A stretch of DNA of 6,714 nucleotides from Lysobacteraceae bacterium (GTDB lineage Bacteria > Pseudomonadota > Gammaproteobacteria > DSM-19610). Numbering within the stretch: position 1 is the stretch's first letter; every line of letters begins with the position of its first letter. The stretch covers positions 1 to 6,714 of the forward strand of contig JAIVHA010000233.1 in assembly GCA_020201295.1 (NCBI GenBank). Direction: 5' to 3'. The position numbers and the translations under genes are program-made. This document shows positions 6,522 through 6,714 of the stretch, piece after piece. Under the pieces are notes generated by a model, which was not told the DNA's origin, searched no databases, and was given only the letters and a program-made list of their open reading frames with translations.

Positions 6522-6714
6522 GGAAACCACGCCCTGCACCAGGCTCGTCAGGCTCCGAATGCAGGCATCCAAGGAAATCAAACAGTTGGATAGCTGTTTT
6601 GGCTCCATGGCGATCAAACCCGTTTTTGTAAGCAAATGCTTACACCCCACTACAACCTTTCCTAAGCAAACTCCGGGTTTTGCCGCTATCACTACAATTC
6701 GGATTATTGCGATG
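6522..6714. other. Non-coding region after ftsX, probable leader/promoter of the next gene (rpoH by synteny)
   Basis: I found no convincing gene here. AT content rises from about 6570 onward compared with the coding regions, as expected of a promoter region. A weak A/T-rich hairpin, AAACAG (6580-6585) with CTGTTT (6594-6599) ending in TTTT, could be a poor terminator for ftsX. TACAAT (6693-6698) resembles a -10 box but has no matching -35. An ATG ends the window (6712-6714) with no ribosome-binding site, so it may not be a start. In related bacteria rpoH (heat-shock sigma-32) follows ftsX. That identity is inferred from gene order only. Confidence 0.55.
6627..6644. promoter_or_regulatory. 18-bp palindrome, candidate operator
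   Basis: TGTAAGCAAATGCTTACA has two 8-base arms that are perfect reverse complements around a 2-base AA centre. A symmetric 18-bp site without a hairpin loop fits binding of a dimeric transcription factor better than an RNA structure. It sits about 105 bases after ftsX, in the presumed control region of the downstream gene. I do not recognise the regulator, and chance cannot be excluded from a single site. Confidence 0.4.

Noticed and set aside
6668..6693. Sigma-E-like promoter (AAACTC, 15 bases, TCACT) before the presumed rpoH
   Set aside because: Such promoters are known upstream of rpoH elsewhere, but both boxes match the consensus poorly here.

Overview
This is a GC-rich chromosomal window. 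Its gene order matches a conserved gammaproteobacterial neighbourhood: rsmD, two M16 peptidases, then ftsY-ftsE-ftsX, with rpoH expected next. Pseudomonas aeruginosa has this order. The GC-rich codons, the GTAG-headed REP repeats and the M16 pair beside ftsY all suggest a gammaproteobacterium. The genus cannot be fixed from the sequence.

Layout. The left half (1-3558) runs on the minus strand. Reading leftward from 3558 it holds a broken M16 peptidase of the catalytic type, an intact M16 lipoprotein without a zinc site, the 16S rRNA methyltransferase gene rsmD, and the first 50 codons of a VIT1/CCC1-family metal transporter that runs off the window. The right half (3754-6521) runs on the plus strand: ftsY (SRP receptor), ftsE and ftsX (divisome ABC complex; their frames overlap by 4 bp). 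The last 193 bases contain no gene I can identify. They look like a leader or promoter region for the next gene, probably rpoH by synteny.

How the genes relate. FtsY takes ribosomes carrying membrane proteins to the translocon. FtsE and FtsX form the ATPase and membrane parts of a complex that controls cell-wall hydrolysis at the septum. The two M16 proteins look like the halves of a periplasmic heterodimer in which one subunit supplies the zinc site and the other the Arg/Tyr pair. In this window the zinc-site subunit has lost the segment that should carry HxxEH and is out of frame.

Non-coding structure. ftsY is bracketed by two REP-doublet (REPIN-like) inverted repeats with the same GTAGGAGCGG head but different cores. 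An 18-bp near-perfect palindrome lies downstream of ftsX. I found no new defence, mobile or biosynthetic system. The observation most worth checking is the deletion in the M16 gene, which may be a true mutation or an assembly error.
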